This document shows, one piece after another, positions 63,627-64,000 of a DNA stretch of 64,000 nt. This DNA comes from Biomphalaria glabrata (Eukaryota > Mollusca > Gastropoda > Planorbidae). The stretch covers positions 33,512,505 to 33,576,504 of the forward strand of contig NC_074724.1 of assembly GCF_947242115.1 (NCBI RefSeq), read 5' to 3'. Position 1 is the stretch's first letter. Every line of letters starts with the position of its first letter. The notes under the pieces were generated by a model. The model searched no databases and was not told the DNA's origin. It was given only the letters and a program-made list of their open reading frames with translations. The position numbers were made by a program, and so were the translations under genes.

Positions 63627-64000
63627 TTATACTCAAATGTATGGAAGAATTACATAAAACAAAAGGGGCTGACTAATATGATTGTTGGGAACAAGTTCTT
63701 TATTCTATCTACTCATGAGAACTCTAGACCTAACTTATTTTAACAGCTTCAACTTTTATTCTCTCAAATCTAAATCACTAACTATTTTCACAGGCACTAA
63801 TCTTTATATACATTCTTACTCTACCAGTTCCTGAATAAATATTACTCATTCAAATGACGATAATAATCATCTACAACCAGAATCTTGCAAAACTGTGAAT
63901 ATGCTATACAATATTATTCCAGCCATTATACACACACAAAACTTCCTTAACTCCTCACAGTGATGTGTCAGTATCTTCGTACTTATTTTGATTATATTTA

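Overview
The window is eukaryotic nuclear DNA: AT-rich, intron-rich and dense in repeats, with GT-AG exons in three well-supported gene models. The combination of planorbid-type tRNA-derived SINEs, non-LTR retrotransposons, TCTAGATCT-rich stretches, and DYRK1-type and TLCD5-type proteins suggests a mollusc, most likely a freshwater pulmonate snail. The species is an inference, not something the sequence states.

Layout. 1-960: possible terminal exon of a plus-strand gene running in from the left, followed by AT-rich sequence. 3.6-9.3 kb: SINE copies, LINE tail pieces and a short tandem array. 9.6-16.1 kb, minus strand: a four-exon TLC-domain membrane protein gene (TLCD5/TMEM136-like). Its largest intron holds a 5'-truncated LINE with an intact-looking reverse transcriptase frame and a SINE split by a small TIR element. 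17-21 kb: tandem array, LINE tails, AT-rich sequence. 21.4-37.7 kb, plus strand: a five-exon gene for a very large disordered protein with an N-terminal RIIa (PKA-RII-like docking) domain. Its 6.9-kb first coding intron contains a 5.2-kb DNA transposon with terminal inverted and subterminal repeats and a decayed multi-part coding region. 38-44 kb: nested TIR elements, including a G/C-run-rich element with an 8-bp target duplication and a GC-rich retro-insert. 44.1-47.6 kb, plus strand: two exons with the same protein repeat as the large gene, either a downstream paralogue or alternative 3' exons. 48.2-48.8 kb: tandem array. 55.6 kb to the right edge, minus strand: seven 3' exons of a DYRK1A/minibrain kinase, whose 5' exons lie outside the window.

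The most interesting signal is the repeat shared by the RIIa-domain gene and the 44-47 kb exons. Units of about 50-70 residues carry a Cys-x-Cys pair followed by a QV-x3-DI-xxS-xx-(V/I/M/T)QT(G/D/E) core, at least nine units in all. The QT cores resemble dynein light chain LC8 anchor motifs, suggesting a multivalent LC8 scaffold tied to an RIIa docking domain, possibly in sperm flagella or cilia. That function is inference. The large gene's frame is also interrupted by one in-frame TAG in a TMV-like readthrough context (UAG-CAR-YYA), which could equally be a splice acceptor or a nonsense allele.

The gene models rest on splice-site and phase agreement: joined CDS lengths are all divisible by three, and residues across junctions match known families for DYRK and TLCD5. 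No transcript evidence or database search was available.
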